This document shows, piece after piece, positions 38,201 through 46,805 of a stretch of DNA of 64,000 bases. This DNA comes from Leptobacterium flavescens (GTDB taxonomy: Bacteria > Bacteroidota > Bacteroidia > Flavobacteriales > Flavobacteriaceae), in assembly GCF_010671605.1 (NCBI RefSeq), contig NZ_JAABOO010000002.1:930001-994000 (forward strand), read 5' to 3'. How positions within the stretch are numbered: the stretch's first letter is position 1; each line of letters begins with the position of its first letter. A program made the translations under genes and the position numbers. Under the pieces are notes generated by a model, which saw only the letters and a program-made list of their open reading frames with translations, did no database searches and had not been told where the DNA came from.

Positions 38201-41200
38201 TAAATGAGGCTCTTAATGATATCACGGATGAGAACGGTAATGAGCTTTCTCCCACGCTTCCCGGAGACGCGGAACTAAGGTATATCATTGACAATACGGC
38301 CCCCACGGTGAGCAGTATTTCGCGCCAGGACCCCCAAACAGAAGCAACAAATCGAACTGAAGTTACCTTTAGGGTAGAGTTTAGCGAAGCGGTAGAACAT
38401 GTAGGTATCGAAGATTTTACCACTTCAGGAGGGGCATCGGGAACGGTAATCCATGTTGAAGAGAAAGAGGAAGAAGAAGCTACCTACGAAGTTACCGTAT
38501 CGGGAATAAGCGGTAACGGGTCTCTGGAGCTTCGCCTTATGGCCGCCGATACGGATGGTAACTATACGATCAACGATCTTGCAGCTAACCCTCTTACCAA
38601 TCCAGTCCCGGAAAATTCCGAGGCCTATAACATGCAGGATGAAACACATCCAACGGTAAGGAGTATTTTACGCTATGATCCGGAAGTGAGAACAACAAAT
38701 AGCGACCAGGTTACCTTTAGGGTCATCTTTAGCGAGGCGGTACAAAATGTAGATGGAACCGATTTTATGATTACCGCAGGCGGTAGTCTTTCAGTAGGTG
38801 AGCATACTTTTAGCAAGGAGACAGATAAAATCTATGATATATCTGTTCCGATTATAAGCGGCAACGGGCCCCTGGAACTTGGCATTAGGGCCGATACGGA
38901 TGGGAATTATACGATCGATGATCTTGCAGGTAATCCTCTAACCAATCCAGACCCGGAAAATTCCGAGGCCTATACCGTTGACAATAGGGCTTTGAGGATC
39001 ACTCGTATTTTGCGTCATAATCCGACGGAGGAAATAACAAATAGCGACGAGGTTACTTTCAGGGTCGAGTTTAGCGAGGGGGTCAACCATGTGGATGATA
39101 CGGATTTTACCATACTAACAACCCCTAACGTGAACAATACCTATCATACCTTTGCCGGGGAAACAGGAGGTAGCATTTACTATATTACTGTTCGGGATAT
39201 AAGCGGTAACGGAACCCTGGAATTGGGCATAGCTGATGATAATAATATTACTGACTCCGAAAATAACCCGCTTTCATTAGCGCTTCCCTCAGAAGCGCAA
39301 TACTATATTATTGACAATACAGCGCCAACAATCACACTCATCGGAAACAACCCTCAGAGCATAGTCGTAGGTACTGAATATACTGAACTTGGTGCTACAG
39401 CTACTGACAATATAGATAATGACATTTCCTCCAATATTACTATTAATTCCTCATCGGTAGATGCTGGCACTGTAGGTTCCTATTCTGTAACCTACGATGT
39501 ATTAGATACAGCAGGAAATGCAGCTGAGCAGGTAATACGGACCGTTAATGTCGTCCCAATAACAGACACCACACCACCGGTGATCACACTTCTCGGGGCC
39601 AATCCTCTGACTATAGAAGTCGGTACTGAATATATTGAGCCAGGGGCCACCGCCCATGACAATGTGGATGGTGATATTTCTTCCAGTATTATGATCGATT
39701 TCTCATCGGTAGATACCAATACCGTGGGTTCCTACATCGTAACCTACGATGTAGTTGATACTTCAGGGAATTCGGCAGAACAGGTAATACGGACCGTTAA
39801 TGTCGTTGCATTAACCGATACCACAGCACCGGTGATCACTCTTCTTGGGGCCAACCCCCAGATCATACTGGTTGGTTCTGCCTATAACGAGTTCGGAGCT
39901 ATGGCCATCGATAATATAGACGGCGATATTTCTTCCAGTATTACGATCAATTCCTCATCGGTCGATATCAATACCGAAGGTCGCTATTCGGTTACCTATA
40001 ATGTATCTGATGCTGCAGAAAATGCTGCAGAGCAGGTAACAAGGACAGTTCGGGTCATATCCAGTGGTGCTACCACACCGGAAATCACCATTCATCCGAG
40101 AAATGTAACAGTTATAGCGCCCAACCCAGCCAGTTTTATGGTAGAGGCAACAAGTACTACCTCCCTGAGTTATCAATGGGAGAGCCGAGCCGAGCCGGAA
40201 GCGGATTGGGTAGTAATCAATGGAGCGACCGGTGCAATATATACCCTGGATCCCACGGAGCCGGCGCATAACGGAGCGCAGTTCCAGGTATTGGTAAGCA
40301 ATATAGCGGGAACAGCAAGAAGTGCTATTGCAACCTTAACGGTTAACGAAAATACCACTCCCAGAGTAAAAAAAGAGATTCCTGCACAGAAACTCACCCA
40401 AGGCTCTGAAAGCGAGCCGATAGTGTTAACGGATATCTTTACGGATGACGATGAACAGGAAGAACTCTCTTTTTCCGCTGACTATGACAGCAGCATCGTG
40501 GCAGTCTATATCATTTCAACGGACACGGGCGTTCCCCAGCTGATACTCGAGGGTCTTGGCCCCGGGGAGACGATAGTTACCCTGACGGCCAGCGACCCTC
40601 ATGGGGCTACGGTAAGCCATAAGTTTACAGTAACAGTAACAGGCTGTCCTCTCTATGAATTATCGGCAAACAATTTCCAGTTACAAACTTCAGGAGAGAC
40701 CTGTAGGGGCAAAAACAACGGGGCCATTGCCATTACCGTTGAACAGGAAGAGAATTATACAGCCAGGGTCGGGGACAAGTCCTACGAGTTTACCGGGGAG
40801 CTGAAGGTGGGGGACCTTTCCCCGGGAACCTATGATGTATGCATCAGCAAGGGTTCTGGGTGCGAGCAGTGTTTCGAGGTGGAGGTGGCGGAGGCCCGAC
40901 AACTAAGCGGAAGAACTACGATAAGTGAAACAAACGGAGTAGCAGATAAGTTATTTGTAGAGATCAGTTCGGGTACAGCCCCCTATAGTGTACAGATAAA
41001 TGACAGGCCTGCAGGTCGTTATCATACAAACCGTTTTTCCCTTGCTGTACAGCAGGGAGATAAGATAGAAGTCACCTCTGGTGTGGCCTGTGAAGGGAAA
41101 CTTCTGCTGGAAACACCCTGGTCTGAAGAGCTCCTGGTGTATCCCAACCCTACCGGATCGGATGTGGAGCTTGTTCTTCCGCAGGACCGGAGCAGTATAA

Positions 41201-41361
41201 CCGTAGCTATTTACAATGTATCTGGAGTAAGAGTGTCCGCAAAAACATATGCTGTTAGCAATCGTAAAACAGTGATTGGAATGAAGAAATTACCCGCCGG
41301 AGTGTACTTTTTACATCTGAGGAATAAGAACCCAACCATAGTGAAGATCATAAAAAGATAA
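29218..41361 (+). CDS. Giant modular T9SS-secreted surface protein (4047 aa)
   Basis: Signal peptide [23 protein letters not shown]. Residues about 25-260 look like an alpha/beta (ThuA/GATase1-like) domain ([24 protein letters not shown]), and about 270-700 like an alpha/alpha six-hairpin barrel ([25 protein letters not shown]). Then: 14 FG-GAP repeats (735-1507), a PKD-like domain ([21 protein letters not shown]), 11 BspA/DUF285 repeats (1637-1910), 12 Ig-like repeats (1967-3365), 3 DUF5011-like repeats (3370-3615), an Ig-like and a cadherin-like domain, a Cys-rich stretch and a type-A sorting domain ([18 protein letters not shown]). Expected to be exported by type IX secretion and anchored or released at the surface. 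Adhesion plus glycan processing is inference; the N-terminal catalytic role is unproven. Confidence 0.92.
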   Translation: MKKTLRYFIYFLLLASIVQGYAQSQKPKIVFCGDPDNDLYRVLVAEEDLEVTRYDAPGEAVRGTSNGGALIIAADRYPSQKNQVPSSVYEDARRRNIRLYVEYPGNTVPDVTINGRPHRATRLQRGIMMDDSFRTHSNLPALSLLGINDARILTSNLTPNSQPSAYAMIKLGKVAGFDTAVYGLEGVTTYDVLNNVYYGGDSSWEMLLAMTKLTNFRTARYGPHASWKVVWETILRWLTGEQISLNTWSSARDVAPMYERNEPMPDDALRTSVAKGVQWYFDSKLLLHPQWKNDWEKYHKGKGHLVGPPLDKSRPNGNGSLGILEGHFSNIFQTGRQQYRYTIRGDVQGESAYALAAGGKLLGNNSYSELAKNLADFMFNSDLGKSNSTKDNYGLISWSLNNQDAHYSDDNARAILGIIGTSAYLETNRWNREILRTILSNFRLTGKKGFQRSSLKQKNINEKGWRHYANEELILPHPHYQAWILACYLWLYDKTGYEPLLETTKKTIGHIMDRYPDNWSWTNGIQQERAKMILPLAWLVRVDDTEEHRQWLDTVVNKLLENQQPSGAIREELGDEGGDFGQTRSNAGYGTTEAPLIHENGDPVADMLYTSNFAFFALNEAAHATGNSRYHEAVARLSEFLARIQIKSEKHSDLDGGWFRVFEYDRWDYWASNADSGWGPWCTLAGWIQSWIVTTQTLVIERNNYWDLTNNLNISENANDIINFMLEKDPNAINRHTEGARSVHAADLDGDGDMDILSASEVDNKIAWSENLGKGKFRNHFISRHAEGARSVHAADLDGDGDMDVLSASYQDDKIAWYQNNGAGRFTKHHFISRHAEGASSVYTADLDGDGDLDVLSASYDSDKIAWYQNDGKGKFPKHHFISRNARGASSVYSADLDGDGDMDVLSASWKDNKIIWYQNNGAGNFSRHYTISQDVEGAFSVHATDLDGDGDIDVIAASETSDKIIWFENINKVLGPPLFPRLTVIKQWKEHIISTRADGAVSVHAADLDEDGDMDILSASFIDDKIAWYENLGGGNFGDAQSNQRIINKYADGATSVYTADLNNDGDLEVLSASYLDGKIAWYYNPIDRKNPGVTGPDKKVISNVAGSVRSVDTGDLDGDGDMDVVSAHYGDNKIVWFENKDRKGNFDFRAGNPYTNQKEIATDINSPILVHTARLDNNESTDILLSSFNKTVWFRNNGDGTFEEQQAIVNDHYGVPTAIYAADIDNDRDNDVFLATSTGADRHGNFDSDLLWYENYVSRDGTRTFRGRASNHNPDREYNIISRSNNRISSIYPLDMDGDQDMDVITAEGNEILWHENSFDIRHADGQGRLVRERKWEKHTISTTAVDARSVYAADIDNDGDIDVLSASYGDNTITWHENTWRMSGSVGEILVREQAWREHRISVKALGVNSVRAVDMDGDGDMDVVATSQKDHTVAWYENLGDGKFGDPSSNKKLISKNTKGARWVHTEDLDGDGYQDVLSVSSGDHTIAWYKNNGRGSFSEKFTSTWETTSAYEKIRLPLVETGSYNFTVDWGDGVTNRITSWNQGAVTHIYARPGSYTITISGEIDGWSFKDNDDREKITEISSWGPLRLGKNGGQFYKCTNLRITAPDPLNTSEVISFKDTFRETATAIPGIENWDTSHATNMRKMFSDTNFNQNIGNWDVSMVTDMTDMFANNSSFNQDIGSWDVGNVTDMKHMFFGAAKFDQDIGNWNTAKVTSMEGMFHGATDFNGNIGNWNVSKVTDMRGMFYDAAKFDQDIGNWNTAKVTSIHGMFHGATDFNGNIGNWNVSKVTDMNDVFHNAIKFDQEIGNWETGEVTSMHNMFNGAISFNRNIGNWNVSKVTNMSGMFYDAAKFDQDIGNWDTGLVTTMSSMFYGVTDFDQNIGNWDISKVGSMNDMFDGGAGLSTENYNKLLIGWAKQAVREEVIFNAGNSAYTKGSEAATAREKLEAKGWTITDHEAEEDNEAPTVSSILRENPLTERTSKDSITFRVTFNEPVRNVDINDFTITANGPLVGVHTITEVSDSNGAAYNVTVRNIRGSGTLELGLRADTDGNYTINDLTGNPLTDPGSDPENPETYTIVDITAPVISSISRRDPQTQTTELTEVSFRVEFNEAVQNVDTGDFTALGEEVRGTVTNVDAEEDSNMIYNITVSGISGSGTLGLGLGLVNNQDIEDLAGNALPNTVPATSETYSVTDTTFPRLSNILRLDPTAEITNNKSLTFSVTFSELVRNVVENDFAIVTSGDIRTPIDSIKIRVHDVTPNTAYRITVRHKNPDKNIEGNGTLGLRLRFSRTESEGYTIYDLASYDGNALRDPRPTGAGQTYTIDNRPLMISSILRYDPDNPDPPSERTNSENVSFRVIFNEAVQQVDKHDFTLNSNGLSIVNHTVYNDIGTDNTYDVTVWDISGNGTLKLGIAANNNITNNTLDLENNRLSRVLPSGAQRYIIDNTRPTVSRILRQDPLTEITNNEEVTFRVEFSEPVQNVEINDFTITANGPLVGAHTVTEVSDSNGTAYNVTVSGIRGGGTLELSLRADTDGNYTIFDRAGNALTDPEPTDSQTYTITSLRVSSILRHDPLTEITNNSSVIFRVEFSEQPQNILADDFITLGKAKGIATNVRAEESSNTAYHITVSEIRDNGTLTLDFAANQDITDGEENPLSTNLPDGAEHYIIDQTAPAVSRILRQDPLTERTNNNNVTFRVIFSEAVQNVGAADFMITREGITLEVGTHTVNPVGSNGTTYDVTVPDISGNGTLTLDFAANQDITDEEGNPLSTNLPDGAELRYIIDNTAPTVSKISREYPPEEEISRNRNQEVVFEVEFSEAVEHVRIEDFTTSGEASGTVTHVEAEGEATYEVTVSGISGTGILALDLMADTDGNYTIFDHAGNALIPNPDSRYSETYTIVEEIAPEISSILRYDPENPGVSPNERTNSDQVTFRVIFSEAVQNVNAADFMITREGITLEVGAHTVNPVDSNGTTYDVTVPDISGDGTLALGLNEALNDITDENGNELSPTLPGDAELRYIIDNTAPTVSSISRQDPQTEATNRTEVTFRVEFSEAVEHVGIEDFTTSGGASGTVIHVEEKEEEEATYEVTVSGISGNGSLELRLMAADTDGNYTINDLAANPLTNPVPENSEAYNMQDETHPTVRSILRYDPEVRTTNSDQVTFRVIFSEAVQNVDGTDFMITAGGSLSVGEHTFSKETDKIYDISVPIISGNGPLELGIRADTDGNYTIDDLAGNPLTNPDPENSEAYTVDNRALRITRILRHNPTEEITNSDEVTFRVEFSEGVNHVDDTDFTILTTPNVNNTYHTFAGETGGSIYYITVRDISGNGTLELGIADDNNITDSENNPLSLALPSEAQYYIIDNTAPTITLIGNNPQSIVVGTEYTELGATATDNIDNDISSNITINSSSVDAGTVGSYSVTYDVLDTAGNAAEQVIRTVNVVPITDTTPPVITLLGANPLTIEVGTEYIEPGATAHDNVDGDISSSIMIDFSSVDTNTVGSYIVTYDVVDTSGNSAEQVIRTVNVVALTDTTAPVITLLGANPQIILVGSAYNEFGAMAIDNIDGDISSSITINSSSVDINTEGRYSVTYNVSDAAENAAEQVTRTVRVISSGATTPEITIHPRNVTVIAPNPASFMVEATSTTSLSYQWESRAEPEADWVVINGATGAIYTLDPTEPAHNGAQFQVLVSNIAGTARSAIATLTVNENTTPRVKKEIPAQKLTQGSESEPIVLTDIFTDDDEQEELSFSADYDSSIVAVYIISTDTGVPQLILEGLGPGETIVTLTASDPHGATVSHKFTVTVTGCPLYELSANNFQLQTSGETCRGKNNGAIAITVEQEENYTARVGDKSYEFTGELKVGDLSPGTYDVCISKGSGCEQCFEVEVAEARQLSGRTTISETNGVADKLFVEISSGTAPYSVQINDRPAGRYHTNRFSLAVQQGDKIEVTSGVACEGKLLLETPWSEELLVYPNPTGSDVELVLPQDRSSITVAIYNVSGVRVSAKTYAVSNRKTVIGMKKLPAGVYFLHLRNKNPTIVKIIKR
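31420..33738 (+). repeat. 14 FG-GAP/VCBS repeats in the giant protein
   Basis: Each unit of roughly 50-70 residues has [19 protein letters not shown] followed by KIAWYEN and a G-x-G-x-F turn. The D-x-D-x-D-G-D motif is a calcium-binding loop, degenerate in units 7, 9 and 10. Fourteen units fit two seven-bladed propellers (inference). Confidence 0.85.
34126..34950 (+). repeat. 11 BspA/DUF285 repeats of about 75 bp
   Basis: Units of 24-25 residues of the form IGNWdvskVTdMxxMFxxaxxFxQd, from IENWDTS to IGNWDIS. Two 150-bp blocks (about 34342 and 34492) are almost identical, so some pairs were duplicated recently. Confidence 0.88.
35117..39310 (+). repeat. 12 Ig-like repeats in the giant protein
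   Basis: Each unit of about 105-125 residues starts with a form of [19 protein letters not shown], then [14 protein letters not shown], then GNGTLELG and a D-x-D-G-N-Y-T-I turn. Some segments are nearly identical between units (for example 37351-37474 and 38062-38185). Confidence 0.85.
39325..40060 (+). repeat. 3 DUF5011-like repeats in the giant protein
   Basis: Three units of about 80 residues with [12 protein letters not shown], a G-x-x-Y-x-E-x-G-A turn, [11 protein letters not shown] and [20 protein letters not shown], the pattern of HYR/DUF5011 surface domains. Confidence 0.85.
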
Positions 41362-41437
41362 ATGCATGGAAATGTTGAATGTTAAGTTTTGAATGAGGAA
41401 ATCTTCAAATTATAAAATCAATCAATATTTACGATCG

Positions 41438-41557
41438 ACGATTTTAGATTAACGATTTTAGATTAACGATTGATGGAGTGTTTCAGCTAACCTGGATTGT
41501 TCCCTTGAGGATTTTGTTCTCCCCTTGAGGGGAGAAAACAAGAGGGGTGTTCCAAAA
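41438..41557 (+). repeat. Dispersed repeat, copy 2 (palindrome-containing)
   Basis: Related to 28536-28617. The unit ACGATTTTAGATTA is tandemly doubled here, and CTCCCC-TTGA-GGGGAG (41519-41534) replaces the GTCCCC/GGGGAC palindrome. Confidence 0.7.
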
Positions 41558-41634
41558 ACAAAAGTAGTATACGAACCACCCCACTCGCCTCTTCCTTCGA
41601 CTGCGCTCAGGATGACAAATCCAAACAATTAGCA

Positions 41635-41658
41635 ACTCAATACTTTGTACTTAATACT
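41635..41658 (+). repeat. 24-bp direct repeat, copy 2
   Basis: Identical to 28815-28838, so the two copies bracket the giant gene at a distance of about 12.8 kb. Confidence 0.8.
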
Positions 41659-41699
41659 GACTAACAGCCAACAACTAAAAGCTAACAACTATCAACAAA

Positions 41700-41912
41700 A
41701 TGCTGAATATTATGAAAAAAACCTTCCCCTCATGGGTCTGGATCACTTACCTCCTGCTCTTTTCGCTGTCAATTCCATGGTATATCCCCGAAAAACCCGC
41801 AATGATGCTGATTCTCGGATTACCTCTTTGGGTAATCGCTTCTATTCTTTCAGTGGTCATAACAGCAATATTTACTGTCTGGATAATTAACAAATACTGG
41901 AAGGAAAAATAG
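41700..41912 (+). CDS. DUF3311-like small membrane protein
   Basis: 70 residues with two membrane helices (WVWITYLLLFSLSIPWYI and IASILSVVITAIFTVWII). Small proteins of the DUF3311 type commonly precede solute:sodium symporters, as here, where the symporter starts 6 bases downstream. It probably acts as an accessory or stabilising subunit of the transporter (inference). The ATG at 41712 (MKKTFPSW) is an equally good start. An overlapping frame (41645-41890) is not used. Confidence 0.75.
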   Translation: MLNIMKKTFPSWVWITYLLLFSLSIPWYIPEKPAMMLILGLPLWVIASILSVVITAIFTVWIINKYWKEK

Positions 41913-41918
41913 AATATC

Positions 41919-43346
41919 ATGAGTACTCTTATAGTTATCTGTATCTCTTTATACCTGCTTATACTTATTTCAATAGGGTTAATTGCTCATAAAAAACGGC
42001 AATCTAACTCTATGAAAGATCACTATCTGGCCGGTGGTAGCCTGGGAGCATTTGTTCTGTTACTAACTTTATATGCCACTCAATACAGTGCAAATACCTT
42101 ACTGGTAACTCCGGCAGAAGTTGCAGACAAAGGATTGGGTATGATCCTTATACTGGGATACCTCACTTTTATCGTTATCTCCTATCTTACATTTGCTCCC
42201 CAGTTATTTCGTATCTCAAAAAAGAGAAACTTTATTACTCCCGGCGATTGGTTTGATTACCGGTTCCGGTTGCCTTCACTCTCACTTATTGCCAACTTTG
42301 TTCTGATCATTGCTTCTCTTAATTTTTTGCTCGCTCAGCTTATGGCTATGGGGCATCTTGTTAACGGAATTACCGATGGGCAAATACCGTATCGGGCCGG
42401 AGTTATATTCCTGGCTTTGGTAATGATCGTATATGAAACATTGGGCGGAATGCGTGCCGTAGCCTGGACAGATGTGGCGCAGGGAATTATGTTATTTATC
42501 GGTCTGGGTGGCCTCTTCTTTATTCTGTTGCCTGATCTTGAGGGATTGACAAACATCAGTAAGTGGCTGATCAAAAACGAGCCTCAAAAGATCAACCTGC
42601 CGGATCCTAACTTTCAGATCTATTGGGCAAGCACCGTACTGATGATAGGTTTAGGCGCAGCGGTATATCCACAGGCAATTCAGAGGATCTATGCTGCAAG
42701 ATCACTTAAGGCCCTTAAACGATCGATGAGTGCCATGGTGTTTATGCCTTTGTTTACGGTCCTGATCCTGTTTCTTATTGGCATCGTCAGCATCCCGCAT
42801 TTTACAGCAATTGAAAAAATATCTCACGATGCTGTACTTCCCTATATGCTGGAATACTGGGGTAGTCAATCTCTTTTGGGGTTAATCCTGACTTTAATGG
42901 TGATTATTGGTTTGCTGGCAGCAATTATGTCTACTGCCGATTCCGTATTACTTTCCCTTTCCTCCATAATTTCAAAAGATATCCTGGGAAAGACGATATT
43001 AAAAGATGTTTCCGAAGAACAACTCACCAAAACAGGTAAGATCCTGTCCTGGATAATCATATGGGTAATGGTATTTTTTGCACTCAATCCTAAAATAACC
43101 CTGTTCCGGACTATTGAACTGAAAATGCAGATCCTGATCCAGACTGCTCCCCTGTTCCTTCTTGGAGTACACTCAAAAAAAGTTACCTCAAAAGGTATGC
43201 TGATCGGACTTTCCATCGGTTTTGCATTTGCCGTAGGCACCTTCTTCCTGGGTTTAAAGACCATTGCCGGAATACAGGTAGGCCTGATCGCATTTTTTCT
43301 TAATGTTCTGGGATGCTATGTATTTTCGTATTTGTTTAAAAATTAA
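41919..43346 (+). CDS. Sodium:solute symporter (SSS family)
   Basis: 475 residues with 12-13 membrane helices. The N-terminal helix leads to KDHYLAGGSLGAFVLLLTLYATQYSANTL, in which the A-G-G-S and the Ser/Thr-rich helix are conserved in the SSS family; YETLGGMRAVAWTDVAQGIMLFIG and the IMSTADSVLLSLSSII motif (the classical A-A-x-M-S-T-A-D-S-x) confirm it. It should import an organic solute together with sodium ions. The nearest branches (pantothenate, proline or monocarboxylate-like) cannot be separated by eye. Preceded by its DUF3311-like partner. Confidence 0.93.
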   Translation: MSTLIVICISLYLLILISIGLIAHKKRQSNSMKDHYLAGGSLGAFVLLLTLYATQYSANTLLVTPAEVADKGLGMILILGYLTFIVISYLTFAPQLFRISKKRNFITPGDWFDYRFRLPSLSLIANFVLIIASLNFLLAQLMAMGHLVNGITDGQIPYRAGVIFLALVMIVYETLGGMRAVAWTDVAQGIMLFIGLGGLFFILLPDLEGLTNISKWLIKNEPQKINLPDPNFQIYWASTVLMIGLGAAVYPQAIQRIYAARSLKALKRSMSAMVFMPLFTVLILFLIGIVSIPHFTAIEKISHDAVLPYMLEYWGSQSLLGLILTLMVIIGLLAAIMSTADSVLLSLSSIISKDILGKTILKDVSEEQLTKTGKILSWIIIWVMVFFALNPKITLFRTIELKMQILIQTAPLFLLGVHSKKVTSKGMLIGLSIGFAFAVGTFFLGLKTIAGIQVGLIAFFLNVLGCYVFSYLFKN

Positions 43347-43523
43347 GTTCCGAGTATCAAATCCTATCTCTCGACTGCGCTCGAGATGACAGATACAACA
43401 GCCAACAACTAAAAACTAACAACCATCAACCAAACCCCAACAGCCAACAACAAATTCCAATAAGCAATAAACAATGAGCAATTATCAATGGTCAATAACT
43501 AATAACCAAATTCCAAGCTCCAA

Positions 43524-43582
43524 ATCCCACCTCTCGACGAGCCTGTATCGAGCGTAATCGAGATGCTCGAGGTGACAAATCC
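43524..43582 (+). repeat. 59-bp imperfect palindromic repeat, copy 2
   Basis: Matches 28891-28949 at 57 of 59 positions, about 14.6 kb away. The differences are in the central GCGTA(A/G)TCGAG and in the last GACA(A/G)ATCC. Confidence 0.8.
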
Positions 43583-43625
43583 CAACAACTAAAAACTAAC
43601 AACCAGCAACCAACAACCAACAACG

Positions 43626-43651
43626 TACACCGAAACTTTAGTGAAGGTGTA
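43626..43651 (+). repeat. Two-stem hairpin repeat, copy 2
   Basis: TACACC, GAA, ACT, TT, AGT, GAA, GGTGTA; differs from copy 1 only in the terminal loop (TT instead of TC). Confidence 0.75.
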
Positions 43652-43678
43652 ACAACCAACCGCCAACAACTACCAACG

Positions 43679-43704
43679 TGCTCCGAAGTCTTGACGAAGG
43701 AGCA
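43679..43704 (+). repeat. Two-stem hairpin repeat, copy 3 (covarying)
   Basis: TGCTCC, GAA, GTC, TT, GAC, GAA, GGAGCA. Both the outer stem and the inner stem differ from copies 1 and 2, but pairing is kept throughout and the GAA/GAA internal loop is unchanged. Confidence 0.7.
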
Positions 43705-43796
43705 ACCCTCTCCAAACGTTAAAATATTCATAAAGAATCCGGCTTTCTTAAACTTATATTAACTTTAGACAGCTAAATAATTAATCAATTTCTATT

Positions 43797-46787
43797 ATGA
43801 AAAAAATACTATTGGTACTCGCCATGTTCTGGTGTAGTATTTCTGTTTTTGCGCAGGAATATTTTCCGAAGAACGATGGTGTAAAGACGACCAACAATAA
43901 TTTCACGGCTTTTACAAATGCCAGGCTATTTGTAACTCCCACACAAGTTATTGATAATGGAACACTACTTATTCAGAATGGTAAGGTGGTGGCCAGTGGA
44001 GCTTCGGTAAAGATTCCGGAAAACTCTGTGGTGATCGACCTTGGTGGAAAGTATATCTACCCTTCATTTATTGATATCTATTCTACATTCGGTGTTGAAA
44101 AACCCAAAAGAAGGCCCGGCGGCGGAAGATCTGCTCAATACAATCCTTCCAGAGAAGGCTTTTATTGGAACGATCATATTATGCCGGAGAATAAGGCAAT
44201 GAGTAAGTTTAAATTCAGTAACCAGAAAGCCAAAGATCTTGTCAAATCAGGTTTTGGAGTGGTAAACACTCATATAGAAGACGGGATCATCAGGGGTACC
44301 AGTGTCCTGGTTGCTCTTAATGCAGATGGTGATAACAGTGAACGAATTTTAGATCAGGATGCGGCTCAGCATCTGTCTTTCTCTAAAAGTGTTACTTCCA
44401 ATCAGAGTTACCCCACTTCCATTATGGGGGCAATGGCCCTTTTAAGGCAACTCTATCACGATGCCAAATGGTATAAGGATGGGAACTCTTCTACCAAGGA
44501 TTTATCCATCGAGGCTTTGCTGGCAAATCAGTCGCTTCCTCAGATCTTTGATGCAGGCGATAAAATGCAGGCGTTCCGAGCAGCTAAAATTGCCAATGAA
44601 TTTGGTTTGAACTACATAATTAAAGGTGGTGGAAATGAATTTGAGCGCATCGATGATATAAAGAATACCAATGCGAGTTATATTGTTCCTCTCGACTTCC
44701 CGATCGCTTATGATGTAACCGATCCGTATAATGCCAGCAAGGTATCTCTGGCCGATATGAGGCTATGGAATCAGGCGCCTACCAATCCGGGGTTAATGGC
44801 AAAGAACGGTATACGCTTTGCCCTTACAACTGCAGGCCTTAAAAAAGCTTCCGATTTCAAAACGAATCTAATGAAAGCCCTGGAATACGGATTAGATAAG
44901 ACCAAGGCTTTGGAAGCACTCACCACAACACCGGCAAGCCTGTTGGGAAAAAGCGATCAGCTGGGTTCTCTTAAAAACGGGAGTTATGCCAATTTCCTGA
45001 TCACCTCCGGAGACATTTTTGATAAAAACACTACCCTCTATGAAAACTGGGTACAGGGACATAAGAATATCGTAAACGATATGAATATTAAGGATATCCG
45101 CGGAGAGTACGACCTTACTATTGCGGGTAAAAAATACCTCCTTAAGATCAAAGGGAAGTTTTCTGCTCCTTCATCTGAGCTAACGCTTAACTCTGCTAAA
45201 ATAGGATCTAAAATGACCTATAAAAACGGCTGGGTAAATATTTTCTACAACCCGACCAGTGAAAAAACAGAGTTTGTACGGCTGACTGCTGCCGTAACTG
45301 CTTCCGACAATTTAAGTGGAAAGGGGACTCTTACCAATGGGAACGCGATTAGCTGGACCGCTGTAAAACAAGCCGGAAAAGAAGATGCAAACGGTAAAAA
45401 AGACAATGGTAATGCTAAAACCTATGAAACGGTTCCGGTTACCTTCCCTAATAAAGCATACGGGGTTAAAGAATTACCAAAACAGCAAACCATCCTGTTT
45501 AAAAATGCTACGGTATGGACCAACGAAGCAGAAGGTATCCTTAAGAATGCCGATGTACTTGTAAAGGACGGAAAGATAGTAAAGGTAGGTAGCAATTTAT
45601 CGCAAAGCGGAGCAACGGTAATCGATGCAACGGGAAAACACCTGACTTCAGGTATCATAGACGAGCATTCACATATTGCAGCAGCTTCTGTAAATGAAGC
45701 TGGGCATAACTCTTCTGCCGAAGTAACCATGGAAGATGTTGTAAATCCTGAGGATATCAATCTTTACAGAAACCTTTCGGGAGGAGTTACCTCTATGCAG
45801 ATCCTGCACGGATCGGCAAATCCTATCGGAGGACGCTCGGCATTGATAAAATTAAAGTGGGGAGAAAATGCAGATGAGATGATCATAGACAACTCTCCGG
45901 GCTTTATCAAGTTTGCGCTTGGAGAGAATGTAAAACAATCCAACTGGCAAAGTTTTAACCGTTTTCCTCAATCGAGAATGGGAGTAGAACAGGTATTTGT
46001 TGATTACTTCCAGAGAGCCAAAGAATACGATGAGAAATGGAAAAACTACAATAAATTATCTGCAAAAGCCAGGGCAAGGACCAAGGCACCGAGGTATGAT
46101 ATAGAAATGCATACCATTGCAGAGATCTTAAATAAAGAGCGTTTTATTTCCTGTCACTCCTATGTGCAAAGTGAAATTAATATGCTGATGAAAGTGGTTG
46201 AGAAATTTAATTTTAATGTAAACACTTTCACCCATATTCTGGAAGGCTACAAGGTAGCAGATAAAATGGCGGCTCACGGAGTTGGGGGATCTACCTTTTC
46301 CGATTGGTGGTCCTACAAGAATGAGGTTAATGACGCTATTCCTTATAACGCAGCCATCATGCACAATGCCGGGGTGGTTGTAGCTATTAATTCTGACGAT
46401 CGCGAGATGTCGCGAAGGTTGAATCAGGAAGCGGCCAAATCTGTGAAGTACGGAGGAGTTTCTGAGGAGGATGCCTGGAAATTCATCACCCTTAACCCTG
46501 CAAAACTACTACATCTGGATGACAGGATGGGTAGTATAAAAGCGGGGAAAGATGCAGATCTTGTATTGTGGAGCGATCATCCACTGTCTATTTATGCGAT
46601 AGCAGAGAAAACGATGATCGACGGAGCTGTTTATTATGACTATAAGCAAATGCAGCAAATACAGGAGGATATCCGGAATGAGAAAAACAAATTGATCAAT
46701 ATGATGATCAAGGAGAAGAACAAAGGTGTGAAGACACAGCAGCCTAAGAAAAAAGTAGATAAAGAACTTCATTGTAATTCATTATAA
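43797..46787 (+). CDS. Secreted tandem amidohydrolase
   Basis: 996 residues with signal peptide MKKILLVLAMFWCSISVFAQ. Two amidohydrolase domains in series: the first (about 30-440) has the flanking beta-sandwich (NARLFVTPTQVIDNGTLLIQ) but IDIYSTF where HxH is expected, so it is probably inactive. The second (about 565-970) has His624 and His626 (IDEHSHIAA), a later His in SCHSYV, FTHILEG and the metal Asp in AINSDDREM, so it looks active. The C-terminus is Lys-rich. Relatives resemble imidazolonepropionase and Xaa-Pro-type metallo-dipeptidases. Likely periplasmic; it precedes a second amidohydrolase by 18 bases. Confidence 0.9.
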   Translation: MKKILLVLAMFWCSISVFAQEYFPKNDGVKTTNNNFTAFTNARLFVTPTQVIDNGTLLIQNGKVVASGASVKIPENSVVIDLGGKYIYPSFIDIYSTFGVEKPKRRPGGGRSAQYNPSREGFYWNDHIMPENKAMSKFKFSNQKAKDLVKSGFGVVNTHIEDGIIRGTSVLVALNADGDNSERILDQDAAQHLSFSKSVTSNQSYPTSIMGAMALLRQLYHDAKWYKDGNSSTKDLSIEALLANQSLPQIFDAGDKMQAFRAAKIANEFGLNYIIKGGGNEFERIDDIKNTNASYIVPLDFPIAYDVTDPYNASKVSLADMRLWNQAPTNPGLMAKNGIRFALTTAGLKKASDFKTNLMKALEYGLDKTKALEALTTTPASLLGKSDQLGSLKNGSYANFLITSGDIFDKNTTLYENWVQGHKNIVNDMNIKDIRGEYDLTIAGKKYLLKIKGKFSAPSSELTLNSAKIGSKMTYKNGWVNIFYNPTSEKTEFVRLTAAVTASDNLSGKGTLTNGNAISWTAVKQAGKEDANGKKDNGNAKTYETVPVTFPNKAYGVKELPKQQTILFKNATVWTNEAEGILKNADVLVKDGKIVKVGSNLSQSGATVIDATGKHLTSGIIDEHSHIAAASVNEAGHNSSAEVTMEDVVNPEDINLYRNLSGGVTSMQILHGSANPIGGRSALIKLKWGENADEMIIDNSPGFIKFALGENVKQSNWQSFNRFPQSRMGVEQVFVDYFQRAKEYDEKWKNYNKLSAKARARTKAPRYDIEMHTIAEILNKERFISCHSYVQSEINMLMKVVEKFNFNVNTFTHILEGYKVADKMAAHGVGGSTFSDWWSYKNEVNDAIPYNAAIMHNAGVVVAINSDDREMSRRLNQEAAKSVKYGGVSEEDAWKFITLNPAKLLHLDDRMGSIKAGKDADLVLWSDHPLSIYAIAEKTMIDGAVYYDYKQMQQIQEDIRNEKNKLINMMIKEKNKGVKTQQPKKKVDKELHCNSL

Positions 46788-46805
46788 CCTCAAAAAACTT
46801 AAAAA

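Larger units (their letters stand above)
41362..41699. other. Repeat-rich spacer after the giant gene
   Basis: 338 bases without a gene. It contains the second copy of the 41438-type repeat, a CGACTGCGCTC-centred element (41597-41618), the second copy of the 24-bp repeat and CAACTA-type low-complexity sequence. No strong terminator for the giant gene was found. Confidence 0.65.
43347..43796. other. Repeat-rich spacer before the amidohydrolase genes
   Basis: 450 bases with no real gene: TCTCGA-CTGCGC-TCGAGA hairpin (43367-43384), a CAACCA-type tract, the second 59-bp palindrome, two hairpin repeats and an AT-rich last 100 bases with the promoter. A minus-strand frame at 43492-43731 only reads repeats. 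Confidence 0.7.

Noticed and set aside
43492-43731. 79-codon minus-strand reading frame
   Set aside because: It consists only of intergenic repeats (59-bp palindrome, hairpins, CAACCA tract); no protein-like sequence.
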